In this document: positions 34,299 to 41,794 of the stretch, piece by piece
Numbering within the stretch: the first letter of the stretch is position 1
Layout: each line of letters starts with the position of its first letter
Source: G965198795 sp965198795
GTDB taxonomy: Bacteria; Pseudomonadota; Alphaproteobacteria; Rhodospirillales; Casp-alpha2
Length of the DNA stretch: 64,000 nt
Direction: 5' to 3'
Assembly: GCA_965198795.1 (NCBI GenBank)
Contig: OZ240674.1
Coordinates: 124,001-188,000 of the forward strand
The notes under the pieces: model-generated
Told to the model about the DNA's origin: nothing
The model's database searches: none
What the model saw: only the letters and a program-made list of their open reading frames with translations
Made by a program: the position numbers and the translations under genes

Positions 34299-35543
34299 TT
34301 GCTCCTTGTGCCCTTTGAAGCGTCCGCTGGATTTGAGGAGCGCGAGGACGTGAAAGGATACGGTCCCACGCGTGTTAAAGACTTCCTCGATTACGACTAT
34401 GCGAAGCGGGCGTGGTTCACGTTCAAATCCTATGACGCCCTTGAAAAGGAATATGAAAAATATGAGGCGGTTTTCGAGCCGTAGATTAAAAAGAACGGGG
34501 TGTCGCTTCGCCGGTGGTCTCGGCGCGCTAAAATCTTGAAGGCGCTGGAGAGCCACCCCGACCGGGAGGCCATCAAGCGGGCGCACGACCTCCAGCTTGT
34601 CCATGAGTATTGGGGGGAGGAACTTTATGACAAATGGCGGAAGAGGTTTTTTGAAAACGGTGAAGCGTATCGGTTCGATCATCTGCTGGCCGTGCGCCGT
34701 GACCCGGCGGAAAAATGCTGGCCCGAAGGCGCCCTTCCATCGTATGAGAGCCGTTGCGGACATGTCCCCGATTGGCGCAACGCCGCCATGATGGCAGAGA
34801 CCAAGGACCTGCATGAAAAGAACGCCGCCGGCCATGCCCGCTGGAAAGCGACAACAGCCGAGGAGTGGCCGAGCATGAAGGAGCGTCCTTGGCCGCATAC
34901 CCCAACCGTTGCCGAGGATTATTTTGATTACGAGTACGCCAAACGGGCGTGGCTCACATTTCAAACCCGTGATGAACTGGAGCGGGAGAAACAGAAGTAT
35001 TGGACGCCCTTCGAGGCGTGGGTGAAAACACACACCTACCGCAAAAAAGTTGGAGCCAGCTACGAGAATGAGACCAAGCCAGTGTTTGGCCGGGAGGCGG
35101 CCCTGAAAGCCTTGGAGACCCACCCGGACCGGGAGGCCATCAAGCGGGCGCACGACATCCAACTGGCCCTGGAGCATTGGATGGACTTGATTTATCGTGA
35201 TTGGCGGCACCGGTTCTCCCTCGGTGGCTCGGCCTACTGGTTCGAGCACCTGCTGGCGATGCGCCATGATCCCGCCGGGGAATGCTGGCGGGAAGAAAGC
35301 TTTCCAAAGTATCTCGGTTGCGGACATATCCCCGACTGGCGCGACGCCGCCATGGTGGCGGAGACCAAGGACCTGCATGAAAGAAAAGCCGCCAGCCATG
35401 ACCGGTGGCTGGCCCAACAGGAGCGTCAGGAAAAAGACGCGAGGATCATGCGGCACATTCTTCGTGAGCCGGACCCGGAAGCGGCCCTGAAAAGATACCT
35501 CGCGAACCCGGAACAATACCTCAAGGAGAAACACGGTCGTTGA
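34299..35543 (+). pseudogene. Two-repeat exported-looking protein gene interrupted by an in-frame amber codon
   Basis: Not recognised. The frame encodes two imperfect ~190-residue repeats. Shared landmarks are DYDYAKRAW/DYEYAKRAW, LKALE-HPDREAIKRAHD and CGH-PDWR-AAM-AETKDLHE. The first repeat stops at TAG (34482-34484), yet the same frame continues without shift from GTG 34500. TAG aligns with a Trp codon (TGG) in repeat 2. Codons differ between repeats mostly at third positions (for example AAG/AAA, GCG/GCC, CCC/CCG), so the plus strand was the coding one. Upstream of TTG 34299 the frame encodes a leader-like run (IGLLLLVPFEASA) but no ATG, GTG or TTG exists back to a TAG at 34200. The gene has probably lost its start as well. 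Confidence 0.65.
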
Positions 35544-35602
35544 CCTCCCGTTCTCCATGGCGGTCCGGGAGAGCGGCCTCCCATTGGGCGTCCGCTTAAC
35601 CA

Positions 35603-36001
35603 TCACAGTGCCAGCACATAAAGGACGACACCCACGGTCAGCGCCGCCGCGATCCAGGTCAGCGCGGCAAGCCAAGCCAGACGCCGGACCAGCCGGTTCG
35701 AAGCCGCCTCAAGCCTGTTCATGACCCCCGCGACCAGGCCCGCCTCCTCGGCGATCCGGGCGAGCGTGTGGCGCAACGCGCCCTCCAGGGCCTCGTCCCG
35801 GAGAACGGCCAGGGCTTTACTCACGGCCTCCTCCGTCCGGTCTCCCGTCCGCTCCATGAACGCGGCCAGGGCGCGGGCGTGGCGCGCCATGAGCTTCTCG
35901 TGATCCGCCACGAAGCCCTGGTGCAGGGTGACCATCAATAAAAGGGGATCGTCGACCGCCACGGCGACGTTGTGCTTGGCGGCGATCAACGGCGTCCACA
36001 T
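35603..36001 (-). CDS. traM: TraM-like conjugal transfer protein
   Basis: A 132-residue protein resembling IncP TraM. The N-terminal AAKHNVAVAVDDPLLLMVTLHQ parallels the IncP pattern AVKHGVAVGRDDPILML. A long helical middle follows, with one C-terminal membrane helix (LAWLAALTWIAAALTVGVVLYVLAL). It is last in the leftward traK-traL-orf161-traM cluster, 11 bp after the preceding stop. IncP TraM assists transfer but its exact role is not settled. The assignment rests on motif, size, topology and gene order. Confidence 0.65.
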   Translation of the reverse strand: MWTPLIAAKHNVAVAVDDPLLLMVTLHQGFVADHEKLMARHARALAAFMERTGDRTEEAVSKALAVLRDEALEGALRHTLARIAEEAGLVAGVMNRLEAASNRLVRRLAWLAALTWIAAALTVGVVLYVLAL

Positions 36002-36012
36002 TCATGGGGTAT

Positions 36013-36498
36013 TCAGTCATGAACCGTCACCATTCGGCGAAGCGCCTTGGGGGCGGAGGCGAACCAGCGTCCCTTGGCGGCCGCGAACAAAACCACATCG
36101 GCCCAGCCGCACACCGCGGCGCAGACGAGAGGTCCAAGCGCCGCCCATTTGGGAGGTTCCCCCGGCGTCATCGCGATACCCACAAAAATTGTGAAGGCCG
36201 CAATCGCCAAGGTCAGCCGGGTCTCGGCCAGAAAGATTCCCCCCGTGGGGAACGGCCCGAAAACTTCCACCAGTCCATGGCGTCTCCGGGAAAGCGGCCA
36301 ACGCGCCGCGGCGTATCCCATGCCGTAACATCCCCAGAACATCATTACGGCCATCCCACCTGCATCCGCGCCCTTGAACAAGGCCGGCGGGCAGGCGATG
36401 ATCATGCAAACGAAGGTCAGTGTCTGGGAGCGTTGCGCTTCATGTTCGCCAGCGCCGCGCGCCTCCAGGTTGGCGTCGCTCCCGGGCCGCCGCGTCAC
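36013..36498 (-). CDS. Inner-membrane protein between TraL and TraM
   Basis: Not recognised. It starts at a GTG whose last bases overlap the TraL stop (GTGA), giving 161 residues. A hydrophilic ~25-residue N-terminus (MTRRPGSDANLEARGAGEHE) leads to about four membrane helices: TLTFVCMIIACPPALF, MAVMMFWGCYGMGYAAA, RLTLAIAAFTIFVGIAM and LGPLVCAAVCGWADVVLFAAA. The cytoplasmic tail ends RRMVTVHD. The longer frame upstream to 36927 lies antisense within traL codons and is not used. Classical IncP traKLM has no gene at this position. Confidence 0.65.
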   Translation of the reverse strand: MTRRPGSDANLEARGAGEHEAQRSQTLTFVCMIIACPPALFKGADAGGMAVMMFWGCYGMGYAAARWPLSRRRHGLVEVFGPFPTGGIFLAETRLTLAIAAFTIFVGIAMTPGEPPKWAALGPLVCAAVCGWADVVLFAAAKGRWFASAPKALRRMVTVHD

Positions 36499-37217
36499 AG
36501 CGCGGCCCCGGCCAGGCGGGCCTCGATGTCGCGGTGATAACTCTTGAGACGTTGGCGGGCCATGACCGAAAAGCCCGCGTGTTCTGTGGCCTCCGCGAAA
36601 CACATTTTCAGAGAAAGCATCGCCTCGATGTCGCGGCCGAAGGTCTCCGGGCGCACCGAGGGAAGCGTGACGAGCGCGTGAATGCGCTCGCGGTTGGCCG
36701 TGTAGACGGGAAACGCCTCGAAGCTCTTGCCGTTCTCTTCGATTTTGCCGAAGAACTCGTTCAGCCAGACAACGATGGGAACATCCGGGAAATGCTGGCA
36801 AAGGGCCTTCAGACCGATCAAGGTGTCGCGCAGCGCCTGGCCGCCGGTGACCACGGAATGAAACCTCACCGCCTTGCCGGAATCCCCCAGCAGATCGATG
36901 ACGCGCCCCTCGATAAGGTACGCGCACAAAGGCACGAAAGTGGCCGCGCCGTTATCGACGATGACGACCGCCTCGTCGGGGGCCTCGGTGATGATCTCCA
37001 CCAGCTCGTCGAAGGCGCGGGGGTCGATGTCGTCGCCGGCTAGAATGTCCAGACGCCGCACGTCATAGGCGCCATACCCGGCGAACGTTGCGTTAACGGG
37101 GTCGGTGTCGATGCAGATCACTTCATCGCCGCGCCCCCGGTGGTGCTGGGTCAGCAAGGAGGCGATGAACGACTTGCCGACGCCCCCCTTGCCCTGGAGG
37201 ATTAGGTTCACGCTCAT
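36495..37217 (-). CDS. traL: TraL-like P-loop ATPase
   Basis: A ParA/MinD-superfamily nucleotide-binding protein of the conjugal TraL type. The 240 residues begin MSVNLILQGKGGVGKSFIA, with the deviant Walker A GKGGVGKS at residues 9-16, and CIDTDPVNATFAGY follows. This spelling, LILQGKGGVGKS plus DTDP, is characteristic of IncP TraL rather than of plasmid ParA. It overlaps traK by 4 bp upstream and the membrane-protein gene by 4 bp downstream. A role in DNA transfer or element stability is known only loosely for the family. Confidence 0.8.
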   Translation of the reverse strand: MSVNLILQGKGGVGKSFIASLLTQHHRGRGDEVICIDTDPVNATFAGYGAYDVRRLDILAGDDIDPRAFDELVEIITEAPDEAVVIVDNGAATFVPLCAYLIEGRVIDLLGDSGKAVRFHSVVTGGQALRDTLIGLKALCQHFPDVPIVVWLNEFFGKIEENGKSFEAFPVYTANRERIHALVTLPSVRPETFGRDIEAMLSLKMCFAEATEHAGFSVMARQRLKSYHRDIEARLAGAAL

Positions 37218-37627
37218 CCGGTCAGGTCCTCTTTCGGTGTCAACAGATCCATCTTGAAGATGGGGCGCGGCGCGTCCGCCGACGGCGCGCGCTCGGGCGC
37301 GGGCGTCGTCTCGGAAACCGCCCGGACAGGCCGGGGCGAAGTGGACGGGCGCGGGGCGGGCGAGAAACGCTTGGCCGGAGCCGAAGGAGCGGAGGGAGAC
37401 GGGGCCGGGTTGGATTCGGCGAGTTTTTTGACGTTTTGTAGAAATGACTCATAAGTCACGATTACGTGACCATTGGCCTTGAGCCGGTCGTAGATCGACT
37501 TGATCGACCGCCCTTCCGCCCGAAGGGCGCTGATCTCCGGCCACAACGCCAGAACCTCAACTTTTCCCTGCCCCCAGTTCTTCGGCACCTCAAAACCCCA
37601 CACCTTGACAATATTGAGCCAAATCAC
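37214..37627 (-). CDS. traK: TraK-like oriT-binding protein
   Basis: A 137-residue protein of IncP TraK type. The recognisable part is WPEISALRAEGRSIKSIYDRLKANGHVIVTYESFLQNVKKL, which parallels the TraK helix-turn-helix (RADVEAALEAGY...LK.IW..M...G.I...YE.F...V). A Pro/Ala/Ser-rich linker and a KMDLLTPKEDLTG tail follow. The listed start is a GTG at 37627; a later GTG before WGFEVPKNWG is possible. It heads the traK-traL-orf161-traM operon. In IncP plasmids oriT adjoins traK, and here a perfect inverted repeat overlaps the start region. Confidence 0.65.
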   Translation of the reverse strand: MIWLNIVKVWGFEVPKNWGQGKVEVLALWPEISALRAEGRSIKSIYDRLKANGHVIVTYESFLQNVKKLAESNPAPSPSAPSAPAKRFSPAPRPSTSPRPVRAVSETTPAPERAPSADAPRPIFKMDLLTPKEDLTG

Positions 37628-37646
37628 CCAATATCTATGTTGGGTG
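37625..37646. promoter_or_regulatory. Inverted repeat at the traK start
   Basis: CACCCAA (37625-37631) and TTGGGTG (37640-37646) are perfect arms around 8 bases, covering the putative traK start. The arrangement suits autoregulation by TraK or part of an oriT. Confidence 0.5.
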
Positions 37647-37689
37647 TGAGTCAGAAATTTATTTAGATATAGAACCCCTTAAGGTGTTA

Positions 37690-38541
37690 GGGTCCAGCCT
37701 CATAACCCGTAGCTGACGGTTGCAGCGATGCATACAGCGGCGAGGAAATTCGTCGCTTGGCGATCGTATCGTGTGGCTATGCGCCGGAAGTCCTTTAGGC
37801 GGCGGAACATGCGCTCAATAGCGTTTCGATCACGATAGAGCACGGGCACGATAGAGCACGGGCGAGAAGCAGGTTTTCCAGCGACGATTGGTCTTTGGCG
37901 CGATGTTCGGCATGGCGCCCTTTGCCTCGACCTGGCGACGGATCGCGTCACTGTCGTAGCCCCAGCGTGCAGGATCGAGCAATTGGGAAGCTTCTCCAGA
38001 AGCCTGGCGCCGGCTGTGCAATCGGCAATGTTACCGCCGGTTAGCAAGAAGGCGATGGGGCGGCGCTCAGTATCCGTCAGAGCGTGGATCTTGGTCGTTC
38101 GACCACCACGAGAGCGGCCTATGGCCTGATTTTTCTCCCCCCTTTGCCACCGCAAGCCGAGCGATGTGCTTTCACTGCTGAGCTATCGATGAGAACTTCT
38201 GCTGCGGGGCCGCCGGCATTGGCAAGGGCATGGAACACATTGACCCAAATGCCTTTCTCGGCCCAGCGTACAAAGCGATTGTAGAGGGTCTTGCGCGCGC
38301 CGTAGACCTCCGGTGCATCGACCCAGCGACCAGCGGACTTCAAAACATGAATGACGCCACTGATCACACGACGGTCGTCCACGCGCGGCTTGCCCCTTGT
38401 ATCAGTCGGCAAATGCGGTTCAATCCGACTGAACTGCTCAGCGGTAAGCCAGAAATAGTCTCGATTCATCAAAGGTCTCCTTCTGGAAACCGTGAATCAC
38501 AAAACCGCTCCAAAGGGAACCTCTTTTATGGGTCCGGACCC
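37690..38541. mobile_element. IS5-family (IS427-like) insertion sequence, inactive
   Basis: The 852 bp element has ends GGGTCCAGCCTCATAA (37690-37705) and, inverted, GGGTCCGGACCCATAA (38541-38526), 13 of 16 matching. A TA dinucleotide flanks both sides (37688-37689 and 38542-38543), the target duplication of this group. The transposase reads leftward and is disrupted. Removing the IS and one TA restores a TAA stop for the neighbouring IS1595 transposase, so IS5 landed in that stop codon. Confidence 0.8.
37700..38472 (-). pseudogene. IS5-family transposase, frameshifted
   Basis: The first frame (38472-38119) begins MMNRDYFWLTAEQFSRIEPHLP and contains the first DDE aspartate in LIDSSAVKAHRS. 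The second frame (ending at 37700) carries LTDTERRPIAFLLTGGNIAD and the C-terminal ERMFRRLKDFRRIATRYD with the catalytic glutamate. An A-to-B shift is normal for this group. Two further lesions are not. Bases are lost between ILHA and GYDSDAIRRQ, where the second catalytic Asp should be. A perfect 16-bp tandem duplication (37831-37846 and 37847-37862, CACGATAGAGCACGGG) shifts the frame again. The transposase cannot be functional. Confidence 0.8.
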
Positions 38542-39216
38542 TAGTGTTTATCGGATTTATACCATGCTTTCAGTTGCTTGATTAGATCAGCATGGCTTCC
38601 TCCATTGAAGCGCCATTCACACTGCTTCAAGAACCCGTGGAAATTGTCCGGTTTGACGCCGTTGTACGTGCGCATATGGCGCTTCGCCTGGTTCCAAAAA
38701 TTCTCAATCCCATTGATGTGGTTCCGGTCATCGGCGAACAGCTTTGAATGGTTGATCCGCTGGTGATGGAAGTCCGACACATCCAAAGCGTTATAGGCTC
38801 CGAAAGTATCCGTGTAGACAATACTGTCTGGCCCGACCTTCTCGTGGATGATGGGGAGCGATGATGGGAAGCAAGGTCTTCGTCCCGGCGTTTGGGATGA
38901 TGGCGGTGTAGACCTTCGCGCCACGCTTCAAAAACCCGAACACCGCGACTTTACCAGCCGCGCCGCGGCCACGCCTGCCCTTTCGGACGCCGCCGAAATA
39001 GCGCTCATCCGCTTCAACTTCGCCATACAATCGGTAGCTCGGCGGCTTGCTGGCGATCAACCGGCGAAGACGCATGAAAAACCGGGGCGCCGTGTTTGCC
39101 TGAACCCCCACAATCCCAGACCACGCCCGCGCCGCGCCGCCGGCGACAAAGCGCTCGATCAAGCGGCTTTGTTGCCGGGCCGTGAGACGGCTTCTGCGCG
39201 TGTACGTCGTAGCCAT
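38541..39216 (-). pseudogene. IS1595-family transposase, frameshifted
   Basis: The start MATTYTRRSRLTARQQSRLIERF at 39216 leads to the first catalytic Asp in EVEADERYFGGVRKGRRGRG. The frame breaks near 38850, where GATGATGGG-type sequence is nearly duplicated. The second frame supplies HEKVGPDSIVYTDTFGAYNAL (second Asp) and HSKLFADDRNHINGIENFWNQAKRHM (third acidic region). The stop codon at 38541-38543 is formed jointly with the inserted IS5. A programmed shift is not expected for this family, so decay is the simpler reading. Confidence 0.78.
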
Positions 39217-39255
39217 TATAAAACCTCCAAAGGCTCTTAGCTACTTTAGCCCCTA
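38544..39255 (-). mobile_element. IS1595-family insertion sequence, right end intact, left end split by IS5
   Basis: The transposase-proximal end lies at 39236-39255 (CTTAGCTACTTTAGCCCCTA on the plus strand). The opposite end should lie beyond the IS5 insertion, around 37660-37689, where TAAGGTGT (37679-37686) recalls bases next to the solo repeat at 18634. I could not define that end exactly and found no 8-bp target duplication. Confidence 0.6.
39236..39255 (-). repeat. Right boundary inverted repeat of the island
   Basis: The reverse complement of this segment matches 18634-18653 at 19 of 20 positions. Here it is the upstream terminus of the IS1595 transposase gene, 19 bp before its ATG. 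Confidence 0.75.
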
Positions 39256-39396
39256 ATGGAAAAACCTGGTCTTACCTGGGGGATAGTTGGCCTGGCTGTC
39301 CCGAAACCCGGCGCCCAAAATCGCAGGGCCGCCCTGGTCAATCCGGGCGGTAAATGGGAGTCAATAGGAAGAGACACGGCGGAAGACGAAACCGGG

Positions 39397-40821
39397 TCAT
39401 ATCCGGCGCTCGACAAGCCGCACGGTCAGGCCCGCGCGCTCCAACCTCCGCTTCACGCGCCAAGCCCGCTCCGCCGGACGGCCCTCGGTCCCCAACGCCA
39501 GCAACACCGGGAACCAGGGTTGCGGACCCGTTATGGGGTGAGGACCCGCGATCACAATCACACGGTAAAGCCCTTCCGCGTTCCAATCGTCACTTAAGGA
39601 CCCGGCCCAGCGCATCCGGCCGTTCAAGGATGACAACGCGACCGAGTTATCCGCCGGGGCGCGCGAGCCCTCGCCGTCCGCCCACCACATGAGGCGCGCG
39701 GAAGCGCCCGCGCCGCCTGGAAGCGAGACGGAAACCTCGACGGGGCATGACGCGGTTTCATCCGCCAGACGGCTGGTTGACCTCTGGGCCCGCCCGCCGA
39801 GCGGGCCAAAATCGTCGAGCAGCCCATCGTTCTTGCGGACCTTGCTCTCAATGGACGCCGAAGCGCCGCAAATTTTGCCGTCCGGGCCTCTTTTCGGCGA
39901 TATGACGACGTGGATCGAAGCGGGATCGAGACGCCAGCTATCGATCCACCCGCGAAATATATCCGCCTGCAAGGCCGCCTCCGGGGAAGTTGCTCCTTCC
40001 AACGCCGTATCCAATTCCGCCACCCGTCCGGCGGCGTACAGCTCGTGCCAGGCCATCACCGGACCGTTCGCCAGCCAGGCCGCGAATCCGCCTCCCGCGG
40101 CCATAAGGAGAAGAAGAAAAATCGCCGCCGCCCGGCTCCAACCCCAACCTTTCGTCCGCCCGCCGGCGCTCAGGTCGGCGAGCCCGCCATCGAACCCGTG
40201 AGCCGCCGCCGGATCAGCCATCACACCGGCGGCCAGGGGCGCCTTTCGTTCGATGTTGGAGGCCATGTGTCCAATGGTTGGCAAACCGGCGTCGCTCAGC
40301 ATGTCGTCGACCCCAGAAACAGGAACAAGACGGACGCCGGCCTGTTCCGCCGCGCTGCTCAGGGCCGCCACTTGATCCTGGCTTCCCCTGGGAATGTAGA
40401 AGATGCATCCTACGAAAGCGTCATTCTGGTCGATCAGCGCTTGTAACTTGGCCGCCACATGGCCGACAGCCAGGACATTCAGATCGCGATCAACCTCGCC
40501 TGTCGCCACCAGGCGCACGGGCGGCGCGGCGCCCACATGCCGGTCGACGGCATGGGCGAGAAACAGGGCCAACTGCCAACTTAGGCCATCGTCAATGCGG
40601 GCGGAGACGTCGGCGCGAAACGCCGGATGCCCGAAGCATCGCTGAATGACGCCGGTGGGCGCGCGGACGAAGGCCTCATAAGCGCCGCTGATCGGCAAGG
40701 CCACGGCTTTTCCTTGCAGGCAGACGACGGAGGATAAGTCCGGGTCTTCCCGGGTCAAGCGCTGGACCTCGACCGGTCCCGTTGTCGTGGCGACAAAGAC
40801 GCCAAGGCCGTCCTTACTCAT
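39397..40821 (-). CDS. Membrane-anchored protein with a Lon-like (S16) Ser/Lys domain
   Basis: I do not know a named family. Start chosen at ATG 40821 (MSKDGLGVFVATTTGPV), giving about 474 residues. Residues ~85-200 resemble the Lon proteolytic domain: DDGLSWQLALFLAHAV (Ser where Lon has GPSAG), then LVATGEVDRDLNVLAVGHVAAKLQAL (TGEV...G...K, Lys partner), then IFYIPRGSQDQV. A single membrane helix follows near residue 235-255 (AAAIFLLLLMAAGGGFAAWL). The ~220-residue C-terminal part is probably periplasmic, ending in a VKRRLERAGLTVRLVERRI segment. Peptidase activity is inferred from residue placement. It is the first chromosomal gene right of the island and is separated from rlmE by 220 bp. 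Confidence 0.6.
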   Translation of the reverse strand: MSKDGLGVFVATTTGPVEVQRLTREDPDLSSVVCLQGKAVALPISGAYEAFVRAPTGVIQRCFGHPAFRADVSARIDDGLSWQLALFLAHAVDRHVGAAPPVRLVATGEVDRDLNVLAVGHVAAKLQALIDQNDAFVGCIFYIPRGSQDQVAALSSAAEQAGVRLVPVSGVDDMLSDAGLPTIGHMASNIERKAPLAAGVMADPAAAHGFDGGLADLSAGGRTKGWGWSRAAAIFLLLLMAAGGGFAAWLANGPVMAWHELYAAGRVAELDTALEGATSPEAALQADIFRGWIDSWRLDPASIHVVISPKRGPDGKICGASASIESKVRKNDGLLDDFGPLGGRAQRSTSRLADETASCPVEVSVSLPGGAGASARLMWWADGEGSRAPADNSVALSSLNGRMRWAGSLSDDWNAEGLYRVIVIAGPHPITGPQPWFPVLLALGTEGRPAERAWRVKRRLERAGLTVRLVERRI

Positions 40822-41041
40822 TGGAACGCGACGACTGCCCCACCAATGGATCACTGAATTCTGTTGATCTTAGAGCACGCCTCGCGCGGCGTTAACAACC
40901 GGAATCCGAATAAGGGTCCCGGGACCAATCTACTTTACGGGCTGGAGGGAATTGCAGGTGTCTCCTCCGTCGAACATTCAGATTTCAAACGACGGATAAT
41001 TTCATCGGCGGGAATCCGGCCGCAAGCGGGCGTCCGCTCAT

Positions 41042-41794
41042 TCAGCGATGGCGAAATCCCAGCGCAACCACATACATTTCCGGCGATTCCTTGCGGCTTG
41101 CCGGCGGTTTGACGTGCTTTACGGTCTCAAAATCGCGCTTCATCCGGGTGAGCAGGCCGCCTTCCGCGCCGCCTTGCAGAACCTTGGCGAGAAAAGCCCC
41201 GTCCGGCGCCAGGGTTTCCAGGGCGAACTGATAGGCCGCCTCGCACAGCCCGATGATGCGAAGGTGATCCGTCCCCGGGTGGCCAGTCGCGGGAGCCGCC
41301 ATATCGCTCATCACCAAATCCGCCTGCCCGCCAAGCATTTTTTTCAATTCTTCGGGCGTCTCCTCTTCCATGAAGTCCCGACAAAGCAGAACGGCGCCCG
41401 CGACATCTTCCATTTCCTGAAGATCGAGACCGACTACTTGACCTTGAGGGCCGGAACCGGTTCCCAACGCATTGACCGCGCCCACCGCCACTTGAGTCCA
41501 GCCGCCAGGCGCCGCGCCTAAATCCACAACGCGCGCGCCGGGTTTTAGAAGGTGGAGTTTGTCGTCGATCTCAAGCAGTTTGAACGCCGCCCGGGACCGC
41601 AGCCCCCGCGCTCTCGCCTCGGCGACGTATGGATCATTCAATTGGCGCTGGAGCCAGCGGGTGGATGAGCCCTTCCGGCCCTTCGCCGTGCGGACACGCT
41701 CAAACCGGCCGCGTCCCGTGAAGCGGGTGGCGCCTGAGCCGGCGCCGGGTTTTGAGCCGGACCGTCTCCGATTGCCGGAACCGCGTTCGCTCAT
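41042..41794 (-). CDS. rlmE: 23S rRNA 2'-O-methyltransferase RlmE (RrmJ/FtsJ)
   Basis: This SAM-dependent enzyme 2'-O-methylates U2552 in the 23S rRNA A loop. The basic N-terminal ~45 residues precede RWLQRQLNDPYVAEARARGLRSRAAFKLLEID. SAM motif I is VVDLGAAPGGWTQVA, and DLVMSDMAAPATGHPGTDH provides a K-D-K-E catalytic position together with FLAKVLQGG. The family end KPPASRKESPEMYVVALGF is present. The ATG at 41794 overlaps the ppx stop by 4 bp (ATGA), so the two are coupled; about 250 residues. Confidence 0.95.
   Translation of the reverse strand: MSERGSGNRRRSGSKPGAGSGATRFTGRGRFERVRTAKGRKGSSTRWLQRQLNDPYVAEARARGLRSRAAFKLLEIDDKLHLLKPGARVVDLGAAPGGWTQVAVGAVNALGTGSGPQGQVVGLDLQEMEDVAGAVLLCRDFMEEETPEELKKMLGGQADLVMSDMAAPATGHPGTDHLRIIGLCEAAYQFALETLAPDGAFLAKVLQGGAEGGLLTRMKRDFETVKHVKPPASRKESPEMYVVALGFRHR

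Larger units (their letters stand above)
18634..39255. mobile_element. Plasmid-derived mobilizable island bounded by IS1595-type inverted repeats
   Basis: About 20.6 kb between ubiB and a chromosomal membrane-protein gene carry plasmid replication (repC, ssb), partition-like (parB), recombination (large serine recombinase), mobilization (MOBP relaxase, RHH protein) and partial conjugation genes (traK, traL, traM, trbL/virB6). IS1380, IS5 and IS1595 remnants are also present. The two ends carry 20-nt inverted repeats with one mismatch. No coupling protein, no VirB4 and no other T4SS channel genes are seen, so the element could at most be mobilized by a helper. The repeat ends may mark an IS-mediated boundary rather than the original integration site. 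No target duplication was found outside the repeats. Confidence 0.7.

Noticed and set aside
34482..34484. Amber codon as a possible pyrrolysine or readthrough site, prompted by the corrinoid methyltransferase operon nearby
   Set aside because: The protein is not a methylamine methyltransferase, no pylT/pylS is seen, and the codon aligns with Trp in the sister repeat, so a nonsense mutation is simpler.
34284..35675. A 463-residue uninterrupted minus-strand frame opposite the two-repeat gene
   Set aside because: Although it lacks the amber stop, differences between the two repeats are mostly synonymous in the plus-strand frame. The minus product is a Pro/Gly/Leu-rich shadow that also overlaps traM.
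36013..36927. A 304-residue frame covering both the membrane protein and part of traL
   Set aside because: The portion above 36498 is an alternative frame of traL. The GTG overlapping the traL stop gives a coherent start.
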